From contig WSYE01000004.1 in NCBI GenBank assembly GCA_009773665.1, forward strand, positions 52,456 through 116,455: 64,000 nucleotides of DNA, written 5' to 3'. This document shows positions 1-10,033 of the stretch, in pieces; positions within the stretch are counted from its first letter, which is position 1, and each line of letters starts with the position of its first letter. The notes beneath the pieces were generated by a model that was given only the letters and a program-made list of their open reading frames with translations, searched no databases and had not been told where the DNA came from. The translations under genes were made by a program, and so were the position numbers. This DNA comes from Desulfovibrionaceae bacterium. GTDB taxonomy: Bacteria; Desulfobacterota; Desulfovibrionia; Desulfovibrionales; Desulfovibrionaceae.

Positions 1-20
1 CCGCCCAGTCCGCCAAACAG

Positions 21-1097
21 GTGATCATCCAGCGCATGCGCGACGCAGAGCAGGAGATCATCTACGAGGAATACAAGGACCGCAAGGGCGAGATCGTCTC
101 CGGCATCATCCAGCGCCGCGACCGTGGCGGCTGGATCATCAACCTGGGACGCACCGAAGCCATGCTGCCCAAGGAAGAACAGATTCCCCGCGAGCGCTAC
201 AAGCGCGGCGACCGCGTGCAGGCCTTCATCATCGAAGTGCTGCCCAGCGGACGCGGTCCCCAGATCGTCGTTTCGCGCACCCACCCCGACTACATGGCCG
301 CCCTGTTCAAGCGTGAAGTGCCCGAAGTTTCCGACGGCACCGTGCGCATTCTCGGCGTCTCGCGCGATCCGGGCTCCCGGGCCAAGGTCGCCGTGTCCTC
401 CAAGGACCGCGACGTCGATCCGGTGGGCGCCTGCGTGGGCGTGCGCGGTTCGCGCATCCAGAACATCGTCCAGGAACTGCACGGTGAGCGCATCGACATC
501 GTGGTCTGGCATCTCGAGATCGCCACCTACGCCGCCAACGCCCTCTCCCCCGCCCGCATCACCCGCATCATGGTGGATGAGGACGACAAGACCCTGGAAG
601 TTGTGGTGCCGGACGACCAGCTCACCCTGGCCATCGGCCGCAAGGGCCAGAACGTGAAGCTTGCCGCCAAGCTCCTGGGCTGGAAGATCGATATCTTCAC
701 CGATTCGCGCTACTCCGAGCTGAACGCCGCGCGCGCTGGCATGGAGCAGTTGGCCAGCGTGGCCGAAATGAACATGGAGAACTTCCTCTCCGCCGGATTC
801 GACACCGTGGCCATGCTCGCCGAGGCCTCGGACGAAGACCTGGACCGCATCGAGAGCATGACCCCGACCAAGCGCGACCACCTGCGCGCCGCCATCAGGC
901 TTCTGCTGCCCGCGCAGCCCAAGCCCGAGGACGAAGGGGACGATGAGATCGAACCGGGCGAAGAGAAAGACGACCTTTCGCCTGACGATCTGGAAGAAGG
1001 CCAGGAAGAGGCCCCCGTCACGGCTGAAGAGAGCCCGGCGGTCGACGCCGCCCAGGTCAACGAGGCCGGCGAGGCCGATGAAGAAGCTGGTAAATAA
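21..1097 (+). CDS. nusA: Transcription termination/antitermination protein NusA (5' truncated by window start)
   Basis: S1/KH motifs 'GACVGVRGSRIQNIVQELHGERIDIV' and 'LAIGRKGQNVKLAAKLLGWKIDI'; acidic C-terminus; followed by ylxR and infB, the classic order. Confidence 0.95.
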   Translation: MIIQRMRDAEQEIIYEEYKDRKGEIVSGIIQRRDRGGWIINLGRTEAMLPKEEQIPRERYKRGDRVQAFIIEVLPSGRGPQIVVSRTHPDYMAALFKREVPEVSDGTVRILGVSRDPGSRAKVAVSSKDRDVDPVGACVGVRGSRIQNIVQELHGERIDIVVWHLEIATYAANALSPARITRIMVDEDDKTLEVVVPDDQLTLAIGRKGQNVKLAAKLLGWKIDIFTDSRYSELNAARAGMEQLASVAEMNMENFLSAGFDTVAMLAEASDEDLDRIESMTPTKRDHLRAAIRLLLPAQPKPEDEGDDEIEPGEEKDDLSPDDLEEGQEEAPVTAEESPAVDAAQVNEAGEADEEAGK

Positions 1098-1323
1098 CGA
1101 TCTCCAGGGACCGGTGCGGACTTGTATGGTCTGCAGAGTCCGGTTCCAGAAACATGACTTGACCCGCCACGTGTGGCGGGGTGAATGGACGCCCGACAAG
1201 GCGTATATCCTGCCCGGAAGGGGCTACTACTGTTGCGCTGGGGAAGCCTGTAAGGCTAAATTCCCCAAACGCGCTGCCGCCGTGAGGAAAGGCAAGGGGG
1301 AAGGCAAACGTGACGAAGCTTAG
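1078..1323 (+). CDS. YlxR family (DUF448) RNA-binding protein
   Basis: '[19 protein letters not shown]...GRGYYCC' between nusA and infB; ATG at 1078 is in frame with the ORF ending 1323. Confidence 0.85.
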   Translation: MKKLVNNDLQGPVRTCMVCRVRFQKHDLTRHVWRGEWTPDKAYILPGRGYYCCAGEACKAKFPKRAAAVRKGKGEGKRDEA

Positions 1324-4300
1324 AGTCCGAGACCTCGCTAAGGAGCTGAGGGTCAGCAACAAGGACATCTACCAGGCCCTGCGGGAGCTGGATATCCGTG
1401 TGTCCAGCGAGATGGCCACCCTGGAGGACGATCAAATCACCCAGGTTCGCGCCAAACTGAAGTCGGGGCTTGCCAAGTCCGAAGTCGTCCAGAGCCAGTC
1501 CCAGCCGGGAGTGGTGGTCAGACGGCGTCGTGCCAGCGCGCCCCACGCCGAGCCTGAGGCCCTGGCCGATGCGCCCGATTCCGCTCCCTCCTCCGCCCCC
1601 GAGGAAAAGGAGCAGGATCAGGACGCGCCCGCCAGGCAGACCGCGCAGCCCAAGCCGCGCCGCAGAATGATCGATACCCCTCCCGCCAGGATCATCTCCC
1701 AGCCTGAGCCCGAGCAGGCTCCCCAGGCTGAAGAGCAGGACCTTCCGGTGGTGCACGAGCACGAGTTCGCCCAGGTCGAAGAGCAGCCCGCTCCTCAGCC
1801 CGAGCAGGCCCCCCCGGCAGAGCAGTCCGCTGCGCCCGCCAAGGCAGAACCCGTTCAGGCCGCCGAGGTGCAGACCGTCCAGGCCGAAGCCGGTGAGCAG
1901 GCTCCCATGGCGGAAGCGTCCGGGGAAACCGGAGCGCCCGTCGCCGAGACTGACGCTCAGGCTTCTCAGGACGGCGCTCCCCAGGCTGAAGGCGCCGAGC
2001 CCGAAAAGCGGGTGAAGAAGCCGAAGCGCGAGGTCCCCATCGGTCCGCAGGTGCGTATCATTTCCATGCCCGAACCCCGTGCGCCGGAACCCCGTCCCGC
2101 ACCGGGCGCTCCCCGTCCCGGAGGCCCTGGCGGACCTGGCGGACAGCGCCCCGGCGGTCCTGGCGGTCCCGGCGGCTACCGCCCCAGCGGACCCGGCGGT
2201 CCTGGTGGCCCCGGTGGTCAGCGTCCTGGCGGACCTGGCGGTCCCGGCGGCTATCGTCCCAGCGGACCCGGTGGGCCTCGTCCCAGCGGCCCCGGTGGGC
2301 CTCGTCCCGGCGGCCCCGGCGGTTTCGACCGCCCGCAGCCCGCTGCTCCCGCGCCTGAATCCGACGACCGCAAGCGCCGTAAGGACAAGCGCGTCGTGGA
2401 GTTCGGCGGCAAGGCTGCTGCTGACGACGGCAACCGTTCCGGACGCGGCGGCCCCGGTGGCAAGCGCCGTGGCGGTGACATTCAGGACCGCACCGGACGT
2501 GGCGGCAAGAAAACCAAGAAGAAGGGCGGCGACCAGGTTGCCCAGATCATGGCCGCGCAGGCTCAGTCCCAGCCGCAGAAGGCCATCAAACGCAAGATCA
2601 AGATGGAAGACGCCATCCGCGTCGCCGAAATGGCGCGCCAGATGGGCTTGAAGGCTCAGGATCTGATGAAGGTGCTCCTGTCCATGGGCATGATGGCCAC
2701 CATCAACCAGTCCCTGGATTACGAGACCGCCCTGCTGGTGGCCGCCGAGTTCGGCTACGAAGTGGAGAAGATCGGCTTCGACGAAGATCTGTTCATCGAC
2801 GTCGAAGAGGCCGATGTGCCCGAGTCCTTGCAGTCTCGTCCGCCCGTCGTGACCATCATGGGCCACGTCGACCACGGCAAGACCTCACTGCTGGACGCCA
2901 TCCGCTCCACCAACGTGGTCATGGGCGAAGCTGGCGGCATCACGCAGCACATCGGCGCGTATCACGTCACCACCCCGCGCGGCGACGTGGTCTTCCTGGA
3001 CACCCCCGGCCACGAAGCCTTCACCGCCATGCGCGCCCGTGGCGCAAAGGTGACGGACATCGTGGTCCTGGTGGTTGCCGCCGACGACGGCGTGATGGAC
3101 CAGACCCGCGAGGCCATCAACCACTCCAAGGCCGCTGGCGTGCCCATGGTGGTTGCGGTCAACAAGATCGACAAGCCCGGCGCCGAGCCGGACCGCGTGA
3201 AGCGCGAACTGGCCGAACTCGGGCTCGTTCCCGAGGAATGGGGCGGAGAGACAATCTTCGCGTACGTTTCCGCCAAGCAGCGCGAGGGTCTGGACGGACT
3301 GCTGGAGATGATCCTCCTTCAGGCCGAAGTGCTGGACCTCAAGGCCAACCCCGACAAGCGCGCCAAGGGCCACATCATTGAGGCCAAGCTGGACAAGGGG
3401 CGCGGCCCCGTGGCCACCGTGCTGATCGAGGAAGGCACCCTGAGGCAGGGCGACGCCTTCGTGTGCGGCCTGTTCTCGGGCCGGGTGCGCGCCATGTTCG
3501 ACGACCAGGGCCTCAAGATCAAGGACGCCGGACCTGCCATGCCCGTCGAGGTGCAGGGTTTCGAAGGCGTGCCTGAAGCTGGCGAGGTGTTCAGCTGCGT
3601 CGAGGACGACAAGGTCGCCCGCCGCATCGCGGAAACCCGTCTGCACAAGCAGCGCGAACGCGAACTGGGCAAGGCCACCAAGCTCACCCTGGAGACCTTC
3701 CTGGCTTCGCGCGGCGAAGCCGAGGCCCAGGAACTCAAGCTGGTGCTCAAGTCCGACGTGCAAGGTTCGCAGGAAGCCATCGCCGACGCGCTCAACAAGC
3801 TCTCCGGCGAGAAGGTCAAGATCCGCCTGATCCACTCCGGAACCGGCGCGATCACTGAATCGGACGTGCTCCTGGCCGCCGCTTCGGGCGCGGTCATCAT
3901 CGGCTTCAACGTGCGCCCCTCGGTGAAGGTCAAGGATACCGCAGAACGCGAGAACGTGGACCTGCGCTACTACGACATCATCTACAAGGTGGTTGACGAG
4001 ATCAAGGCGGCCATGACCGGTATGCTCGCCCCGGTGTTCCGGGAGCAGTACCTGGGCCAGGCCGAGGTCCGTCAGACCTTCAGCGTGCCCAAGATCGGCC
4101 TCATCGGCGGCTGCGGCGTGCTGGACGGCAAAATCACCCGCAACGCCCAGATCCGCCTGCTGCGCGACGGCGTGGTGGTCTACACCGGCAAGCTCGCCAG
4201 CCTGAAGCGCTTCAAGGACGACGTGAAGGAAGTGACCAAGGGCTACGAGTGCGGCATGAACCTGGAGAACTTCAACGACATCAAGGTCGGCGACGTGATC

Positions 4301-4342
4301 GAGGCCTTCGAGACCGTGGAAGAGAAGGACACGCTGGACTAA
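1310..4342 (+). CDS. infB: Translation initiation factor IF-2
   Basis: GTG start; G-domain '[22 protein letters not shown]', 'DTPGHEAF', 'NKID'; long Pro/Gly-rich N-terminal linker. Confidence 0.98.
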   Translation: MTKLRVRDLAKELRVSNKDIYQALRELDIRVSSEMATLEDDQITQVRAKLKSGLAKSEVVQSQSQPGVVVRRRRASAPHAEPEALADAPDSAPSSAPEEKEQDQDAPARQTAQPKPRRRMIDTPPARIISQPEPEQAPQAEEQDLPVVHEHEFAQVEEQPAPQPEQAPPAEQSAAPAKAEPVQAAEVQTVQAEAGEQAPMAEASGETGAPVAETDAQASQDGAPQAEGAEPEKRVKKPKREVPIGPQVRIISMPEPRAPEPRPAPGAPRPGGPGGPGGQRPGGPGGPGGYRPSGPGGPGGPGGQRPGGPGGPGGYRPSGPGGPRPSGPGGPRPGGPGGFDRPQPAAPAPESDDRKRRKDKRVVEFGGKAAADDGNRSGRGGPGGKRRGGDIQDRTGRGGKKTKKKGGDQVAQIMAAQAQSQPQKAIKRKIKMEDAIRVAEMARQMGLKAQDLMKVLLSMGMMATINQSLDYETALLVAAEFGYEVEKIGFDEDLFIDVEEADVPESLQSRPPVVTIMGHVDHGKTSLLDAIRSTNVVMGEAGGITQHIGAYHVTTPRGDVVFLDTPGHEAFTAMRARGAKVTDIVVLVVAADDGVMDQTREAINHSKAAGVPMVVAVNKIDKPGAEPDRVKRELAELGLVPEEWGGETIFAYVSAKQREGLDGLLEMILLQAEVLDLKANPDKRAKGHIIEAKLDKGRGPVATVLIEEGTLRQGDAFVCGLFSGRVRAMFDDQGLKIKDAGPAMPVEVQGFEGVPEAGEVFSCVEDDKVARRIAETRLHKQRERELGKATKLTLETFLASRGEAEAQELKLVLKSDVQGSQEAIADALNKLSGEKVKIRLIHSGTGAITESDVLLAAASGAVIIGFNVRPSVKVKDTAERENVDLRYYDIIYKVVDEIKAAMTGMLAPVFREQYLGQAEVRQTFSVPKIGLIGGCGVLDGKITRNAQIRLLRDGVVVYTGKLASLKRFKDDVKEVTKGYECGMNLENFNDIKVGDVIEAFETVEEKDTLD

Positions 4343-4351
4343 ACGCATACA

Positions 4352-4396
4352 GACGCCTGGGAGTCTCCCTCCGGGGAGATTCCCAGGCGTTTTTTA
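4352..4396 (+). terminator. Rho-independent terminator after infB
   Basis: acgcctgggagtctccctccggggagattcccaggcgttttttat: long stem followed by T-run. Confidence 0.85.
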
Positions 4397-4409
4397 TCCC
4401 GTCAAAAGC

Positions 4410-4697
4410 ATGATCATCGGCGTGCTCACCTTGGAGTTCCGTCTGCACGGAAACGACTCCCTCAAGGGGAAGCGCTCGGTGGCACAGCGCCTCAAGGCCA
4501 AGTTGCGCAATAAATTCAATGTGGCCGTGAGCGAGATCGCCCACCACGACTCGCACGACACCCTGGTGCTGGCGGCCGTTACGGTAAGCCCCGACGGGAA
4601 GCACGCGCAGGGCCTCTTGCAGAAAGCCCTGAACATGGTGGTTGCCGCTGACGAAGCGGAACTTATATACGACGACATCGAGTTGATCGGCCAGTAA
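4410..4697 (+). CDS. DUF503 (YlxP-like) family protein
   Basis: 95 aa, 'MIIGVLTLEFRLHGNDSLKGKRSVAQRLKAKLRNKFNVAVSEI'; located between infB and rbfA. Confidence 0.85.
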   Translation: MIIGVLTLEFRLHGNDSLKGKRSVAQRLKAKLRNKFNVAVSEIAHHDSHDTLVLAAVTVSPDGKHAQGLLQKALNMVVAADEAELIYDDIELIGQ

Positions 4698-4757
4698 GCC
4701 GTTCACGGCGTGCTCCCGCCAATCCGGAGCCGTGCAAGAGACTGCGGCCCCTCTATG

Positions 4758-4796
4758 GGATTCCACAAGGGCGGAGCCCTAAGGCCTGCGGAGGCT
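4758..4796. repeat. 'cctccggcggccaaaggg' intergenic repeat (reverse orientation, diverged)
   Basis: ggattccacaagggcggagccctaaggcctgcggaggc resembles the reverse complement of the 19721 copy. Confidence 0.5.
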
Positions 4797-4908
4797 TCTC
4801 CTCTCCCACGCAATCTGTCCAGGAAAGAGTACCGCACTCACGACCATATTACCCGCCGGAGACTTTTTTCCTCCAGCGAAACCGCCCCATACAAGGCCGA
4901 CGCTCCCT

Positions 4909-5253
4909 ATGAAGACTACAAAAGAAGGCCCCAGCCGCCGCTCCATCCGCATGTCCGACCAGATCATGCGCGAACTGGCCCTCATGCTCATCGAAGAAAT
5001 GCAGGACCCGCGCCTTGACCTTGTGACCATCAGCGGCGTGCGCCTCAATTCCGACATGTCCGTGGCCACTGTGCTTTTCACCATGCACGGCGACGCCGCG
5101 CGCATCAAGGCCGCCAAGGACGCGCTGTATCAGTCCAGGGGCTTCCTGCGCCTCAACCTGGGCCGCAGGGTCAAGTCCAAGTTTGTGCCGGACCTGCGCT
5201 TCGAGCACGACGAATTTCTGGAGACCATGGTTTATGGACAGCCCCATGCATGA
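4909..5253 (+). CDS. rbfA: 30S ribosome-binding factor A
   Basis: 'RMSDQIMRELALMLIEEMQDPRLDLVTISGVRLNSDMSVATVLF'; conserved position before the DHH protein and truB. Confidence 0.93.
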   Translation: MKTTKEGPSRRSIRMSDQIMRELALMLIEEMQDPRLDLVTISGVRLNSDMSVATVLFTMHGDAARIKAAKDALYQSRGFLRLNLGRRVKSKFVPDLRFEHDEFLETMVYGQPHA

Positions 5254-6202
5254 CATCCTGCGCGCCATCCAGGCGGGTTCGCGTTTCCTGGTGGCAACGC
5301 ACGTCAGCCCTGACGGCGACGCCATCGGCTCCATGGCGGCCATGGGCCACATGCTGAAAAGCCTCGGCAAGGACGTGGTGTTGTACAACGCCTCCGGCCT
5401 GCCCGAGCATTTTTCCTGGGTGAACCTGCCCGCGCCCATCCTCACGGAGTTGCCTTCGCTTTCCGGCTTCGACGCCATCATCGCACTGGACTGCGGGGAT
5501 GACCGGCGCGGCGGCAAGGCCCTGCAGGACGCCATGGCCGCGCACCGCACCTTCGTCATCGACCACCACCTCTCCAACCCCAAGTGGGGCGAACTGAACT
5601 GGGTGGAAGTGGACCGCTCCTCCACGGGCGAGATGGTCGCCACCATGGCCCAGGAGCTGGGCCTATCCCTGTCCGGGCCGCTCGGCGAGGCCGTTTACCT
5701 GTGCCTGGTGACCGACACCGGACATTTCTCTTTCGAGAACACCAGCCCCCGCTGCATGGAGATGGCTGCGGTCATCATCCGCCAAGGAATCAACCTGGCC
5801 AGGATCAACGAGCTGATCCAGAACCAGTGGTCGCTGGCGCGCTTCAAGCTCTGGGGCGAAGTTCTTGGCGGCCTGACCCTTCATTTCGATGGACAGCTGG
5901 GTGTGATTCGCATAACCACCGAACAGCTCTCCCGTCTGGGGGCCACCAGCGCCGACAGCGAGGGCCTGACCAACTTCGTGCTGCGCATCAAGGGCTGCAA
6001 GATGGCCCAGTCCCTGCGCGAGGATGCGGACGGTTCGCTGAAGCTCAGCCTGCGCTCCGTTTCGGATGTGAACATCCAGCCCGTGGCTGCCGCGTTCGGC
6101 GGCGGCGGGCACAAGTGCGCGGCTGGCGCGAACCTCCAGGGTGACATCGACGAGGTCGAGTCGGCCCTGATTGCCGCATTGGGGAAGATCCTTGGTTTCT
6201 GA
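5234..6202 (+). CDS. DHH/DHHA1 phosphoesterase (NrnA-like oligoribonuclease / pAp phosphatase)
   Basis: 'THVSPDGDAIGS', 'ALDCGD', 'VIDHHLSNPKWGE', C-terminal 'GGGGHKCAAGA'; start at 5234 chosen within the 5183 ORF. Confidence 0.9.
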   Translation: MDSPMHDILRAIQAGSRFLVATHVSPDGDAIGSMAAMGHMLKSLGKDVVLYNASGLPEHFSWVNLPAPILTELPSLSGFDAIIALDCGDDRRGGKALQDAMAAHRTFVIDHHLSNPKWGELNWVEVDRSSTGEMVATMAQELGLSLSGPLGEAVYLCLVTDTGHFSFENTSPRCMEMAAVIIRQGINLARINELIQNQWSLARFKLWGEVLGGLTLHFDGQLGVIRITTEQLSRLGATSADSEGLTNFVLRIKGCKMAQSLREDADGSLKLSLRSVSDVNIQPVAAAFGGGGHKCAAGANLQGDIDEVESALIAALGKILGF

Positions 6203-7187
6203 TTCCGACGGCGATGCGCCGCAGGCTCCGGAAAATCAGGCTGGCTCCCCGGCTGGCGAACGCCCTGCCCGGCCCCGCCCCCCAAGGCCGCCGCAGATGC
6301 ACGGCGTGCTGGTGCTGGACAAGCCCAACGGGCCTACGTCCGCCGATTGCCTGCGTGACATAAAGTACCAGCTGGGGCAGAAGAAGATCGGCCACGCCGG
6401 CACCCTCGACCCCATGGCCACCGGCGTGCTGGTGGTGCTCCTGGGCGAGGCCACCAAGCTGGCCGGGTTCCTGACGGAAGGGCAGAAGATTTATTCGGGC
6501 CGCCTGCGCCTGGGACAGAACACCGACACCTTCGACGCCGAAGGCACGGTGACGTCCGAGGCCCCCTGGGAGCATCTGGCTCCCGAGACGGTCCGCGAGG
6601 CGGCGATAGCCTGGAAGGAAATGACCACCCAGGACATCCCGCCCTATTCGGCGGTGAAGGTGAACGGGCAGCCTCTGTACAAGAAGGCGCGCCGGGGCGA
6701 GGAAGTCCCGGTAATCACCAAGCCGCTCACGGTTTTTGATGCGGACGTGCTCTCCATGGAGCTGCCGCACATGCATTTCCGGGTGAGAGTGAGTCCCGGC
6801 TCCTATGTACGCTCCCTGGTCCACAGCCTGGGGTCGCGACTTGGGTGCGGGGCTCACCTGACTGAACTCATCCGGGAGTACAGCCATCCCTTCGGACTCG
6901 CCGATGCTATCCCCCTGGATCAGCTTCTGGCCGAACCCGAACGGCTGGCCCAACGGGTGATCCCGCTGGAAAAGGCCCTGCCTCATTGGCCAACGCTTGT
7001 TCTGACCCCGGAACAGGCAAAAATGGTCAAGGACGGAAAGGCCCTTCCCGTGTCGGAGATCCCCGGACCGCAGACGCGAGCCATTCTCGCCAATGCGGAC
7101 GGCCTGCCCGTGGCCCTGGCTGAACCCCAGGACCGGGATGGCGCGAGGCGCTGGGTGATTCTGCGCGGCTTGAACCCCGCCGGATGA
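6171..7187 (+). CDS. truB: tRNA pseudouridine(55) synthase TruB (start uncertain)
   Basis: 'GVLVLDKPNGPTSADCLRDIKYQLGQKKIGHAGTLDPMATGVLVV', 'GSYVRSLVHSLG'. Confidence 0.95.
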   Translation: MPHWGRSLVSDSDGDAPQAPENQAGSPAGERPARPRPPRPPQMHGVLVLDKPNGPTSADCLRDIKYQLGQKKIGHAGTLDPMATGVLVVLLGEATKLAGFLTEGQKIYSGRLRLGQNTDTFDAEGTVTSEAPWEHLAPETVREAAIAWKEMTTQDIPPYSAVKVNGQPLYKKARRGEEVPVITKPLTVFDADVLSMELPHMHFRVRVSPGSYVRSLVHSLGSRLGCGAHLTELIREYSHPFGLADAIPLDQLLAEPERLAQRVIPLEKALPHWPTLVLTPEQAKMVKDGKALPVSEIPGPQTRAILANADGLPVALAEPQDRDGARRWVILRGLNPAG

Positions 7188-7241
7188 CTCCCCCCGGCAA
7201 TCGTGCCGTAACAAGATTAAACGGAGGATATCGCTGTGGTC

Positions 7242-7505
7242 ATGATAGCTAGCGACAAGCTCAAAGTGATTGACGAGTACAAGACCCACGAGGGAGACAC
7301 CGGCTCCCCTGAGGTCCAGGTGGCGCTGCTGACCAGCCGCATCATCTACCTGACCGAACACTTCAAGACCCACGCGAAGGACTACCACTCCCGCACCGGC
7401 CTGCTCAAGCTGGTCGGCCAGCGCAGGAAGCTCCTGAACTACTTGAAGGGCAAGGACGTCAACCGTTACCGCACGCTGATTGCGCGTCTCGGCATCCGCA
7501 AGTAA
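7242..7505 (+). CDS. rpsO: 30S ribosomal protein S15
   Basis: '[50 protein letters not shown]'. Confidence 0.97.
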   Translation: MIASDKLKVIDEYKTHEGDTGSPEVQVALLTSRIIYLTEHFKTHAKDYHSRTGLLKLVGQRRKLLNYLKGKDVNRYRTLIARLGIRK

Positions 7506-7518
7506 CGTGCTTCCCCGG

Positions 7519-7552
7519 CCTGTCCGGCAGCGCCCACGCGTTGCCGGACGGG
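7519..7552 (+). promoter_or_regulatory. Stem-loop between rpsO and pnp (attenuator/processing hairpin candidate)
   Basis: tgtccggcagcgcccacgcgttgccggacgg, ~13-bp stem in the rpsO-pnp intergenic region. Confidence 0.5.
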
Positions 7553-7722
7553 TCGATTCCGCTTTTTCGTTGGGCCGCAGCGCATAGTCTGCACGGCCCC
7601 TAACCGGCCAACCCCGAACGTTATCCGCGCGCCAGCGCCCGGGAGCAATGGTTCCCGGCCTCCGCCGCGCTCATCACGTTCCGGGTAGGCCTCTTCGTCA
7701 CATTCAACAAAGAGGTTACTAC

Positions 7723-9963
7723 ATGGGTCTTCTCGACAAAACTATCCGCGTGGAACGCACCATCGGAACACAGCCTATCATCATGGAAACCGGCCGTCTG
7801 GCCAATCAGGCCGACGGCGCGGTCTGGATGCAGTGCGGCGGCACCGTGGTGCTGGTCACCGTCTGCTCCCAGGCCCTGGAATTCGACAAGGGCTTCTTCC
7901 CCCTGACCGTCGAATACCGTGAGATGTCCTACGCCGCTGGCCGCATCCCCGGCAGCTATTTCCGCCGCGAAATCGGCCGCCCCTCCGAGCGCGAAGTGCT
8001 CACCTGCCGCCTGATCGACCGCCCCCACCGCCCGCTCTTCCCCAAGGGCTTCCGCGACGAGGTGCAGATCATGGCCACCGTGCTCTCCTCAGACGGAGTG
8101 AACGACGCCGACATCCTGGCCGTTACCGGCGCTTCCGCCGCGCTGCACATTTCCAGCGTCCCCTTCCTGGGTCCCATCGCGGGCGGCCGCGTGGGCTACA
8201 TCGGCGGACAGTTCGTGCTGAACCCCTCCATCACCGAACTGAAGGAAGTCTCCTCCCTGAACCTGGCTTTCGCCGCCACGCGCGACGCCGTGGTCATGGT
8301 TGAAGGCGGCGGCAACTTCATCTCCGAGGATATGCTGGCCGACGCCCTGGACTGGGGCCACAAGCAGGTCGTCGAATTGATCGACATGCAGGAAGAGCTG
8401 CGTGAGAAGGCCGGCAAGACCAAGATGATCTTCACCCCGCCCGCCGAGAACCCGGAGCTGAAAGCCCTGGTGCAGACCACCGTGGAGGCCGACATCAAGG
8501 GCGCCATGTGCACCCAGGAAAAGATGCCTCGCCGCGACGCTCGCAAGGCCCTGAAGATGCGCGCTGTTGAGGCCGCCAAGGCCGCCTACCCTGACGAGCC
8601 CGCCATCGGCGCCAAGGCCGCCGAGATCTTCGAGGCCCTGGAAAAGAAGACCATGCGCGCCTACATCAAGGAGTCCGGCACCCGTATCGACTGCCGCGAC
8701 ACCAAGACCGTGCGCCCCATCGAGATCGAGATCGGCGTGCTGCCCCGCACCCACGGCTCCTGCCTGTTCGCGCGCGGCGAGACCAAGGCCCTGTGCGTGG
8801 CCACCCTGGGCTCCACCGGCGACGAGCAGCGCATCGAGACCCTGGCGGGTGAGACCTCCAAGCGCTTCATGCTGCACTACAACTTCCCCCCCTACTGCGT
8901 GGGCGAAGTCAAGCCCGCGCGCGGCCCGTCGCGCCGCGACATCGGCCACGGCGCGCTCGCCGAGCGCTCCATCCTGCCGGTGCTGCCCCAGCCGGGCGAG
9001 TTCCCCTTCACCCTGCGCGTGGTGTCGGAAGTGATGGAGTCCAACGGTTCGTCCTCCATGGCCTCGGTCTGTGGCGCTTCCCTTGCGCTGATGGACGCGG
9101 GTGCGCCCATCAAGGCCGCTGTGGCAGGCATCGCCATGGGCCTCATCAAGGAGAACGACGAGTACCTGGTGCTCACCGACATCCTGGGTGACGAAGACGC
9201 CATGGGCGACATGGACTTCAAGGTTGCGGGTACTGCCGAGGGCATCACCGGCATCCAGATGGACATCAAGATCACCGGCATCCCCCAGGAAGTCATGCGC
9301 CGCGCCCTGCATCAGGCCCGCGACGCCCGCCTTGGCATCCTGGCCAAGATGAACGACGTGATCTCCTCCCCCCGCACCGAGCTGTCGCCCTACGCGCCCC
9401 AGCTCACCGTGGTGGAAATCAACCCGGAAAAGATCCGCGAAGTGATCGGACCCGGAGGCAAGACCATCAAGGCCATCACCGCTGCCACCGGAGCCTCCAT
9501 CGACATCGATGACTCCGGCAAGATCTCCATCTTCGCGCCCACCCAGGACGCCATGGAGCGCGCCAAGGAGATGGTGCTGTTCTACGACCAGAAGGCCGAC
9601 GTTGGCCGCAACTACCAGGGCAAGGTCAAGAAGATCATCGACTGCGGCGCGGTCGTTGAAATCCTGCCCGGCCTGGAAGGTCTGGTGCACGTCTCCCAGC
9701 TGGACATCGCCCGCGTGGAGAACGTCACCGACGCCGTTGCCATGGGACAGGACCTGGAAGTGAAGGTCATCGCCGTGGAGCCCAACGGTCGCGTTCGCCT
9801 GTCGCGCAAGGCCGTGCTGCTCGAAGAGCAGGGCGAGACCATCGACCTGAACGACTTCTCGGCCCCCTCGCGCCCGCGCGGCGATCGTCCCGGCGGCGAT
9901 CGTGACCGTGGACGCGGCGGCGACCGTGGCGGACGCGGCGGCGATCGCGGCGGACGCCGCTAG
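7723..9963 (+). CDS. pnp: Polyribonucleotide nucleotidyltransferase (PNPase)
   Basis: RNase PH domains, KH 'EKIREVIGPGGKTIKAITAATGASIDI', S1 domain, RGG-rich tail; ATG at 7723. Confidence 0.97.
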   Translation: MGLLDKTIRVERTIGTQPIIMETGRLANQADGAVWMQCGGTVVLVTVCSQALEFDKGFFPLTVEYREMSYAAGRIPGSYFRREIGRPSEREVLTCRLIDRPHRPLFPKGFRDEVQIMATVLSSDGVNDADILAVTGASAALHISSVPFLGPIAGGRVGYIGGQFVLNPSITELKEVSSLNLAFAATRDAVVMVEGGGNFISEDMLADALDWGHKQVVELIDMQEELREKAGKTKMIFTPPAENPELKALVQTTVEADIKGAMCTQEKMPRRDARKALKMRAVEAAKAAYPDEPAIGAKAAEIFEALEKKTMRAYIKESGTRIDCRDTKTVRPIEIEIGVLPRTHGSCLFARGETKALCVATLGSTGDEQRIETLAGETSKRFMLHYNFPPYCVGEVKPARGPSRRDIGHGALAERSILPVLPQPGEFPFTLRVVSEVMESNGSSSMASVCGASLALMDAGAPIKAAVAGIAMGLIKENDEYLVLTDILGDEDAMGDMDFKVAGTAEGITGIQMDIKITGIPQEVMRRALHQARDARLGILAKMNDVISSPRTELSPYAPQLTVVEINPEKIREVIGPGGKTIKAITAATGASIDIDDSGKISIFAPTQDAMERAKEMVLFYDQKADVGRNYQGKVKKIIDCGAVVEILPGLEGLVHVSQLDIARVENVTDAVAMGQDLEVKVIAVEPNGRVRLSRKAVLLEEQGETIDLNDFSAPSRPRGDRPGGDRDRGRGGDRGGRGGDRGGRR

Positions 9964-9989
9964 GTCGCATCCGATTTGAGATCGACATG

Positions 9990-10020
9990 AAAAAGGGGGG
10001 CAATCGCCCCCCTTTTCTGT
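9990..10020 (+). terminator. Rho-independent terminator after pnp
   Basis: aaaaggggggcaatcgccccccttttctgt. Confidence 0.8.
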
Positions 10021-10033
10021 TACGGGAGCGTTC

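Noticed and set aside
1256-2875. 539-aa minus-strand ORF opposite infB
   Set aside because: Shadow ORF in GC-rich coding DNA; His/Gly/Leu-rich composition and no domain, whereas the plus strand is unmistakable IF-2.
2885-4348. 487-aa minus-strand ORF opposite infB
   Set aside because: Shadow ORF of the IF-2 G-domain region.
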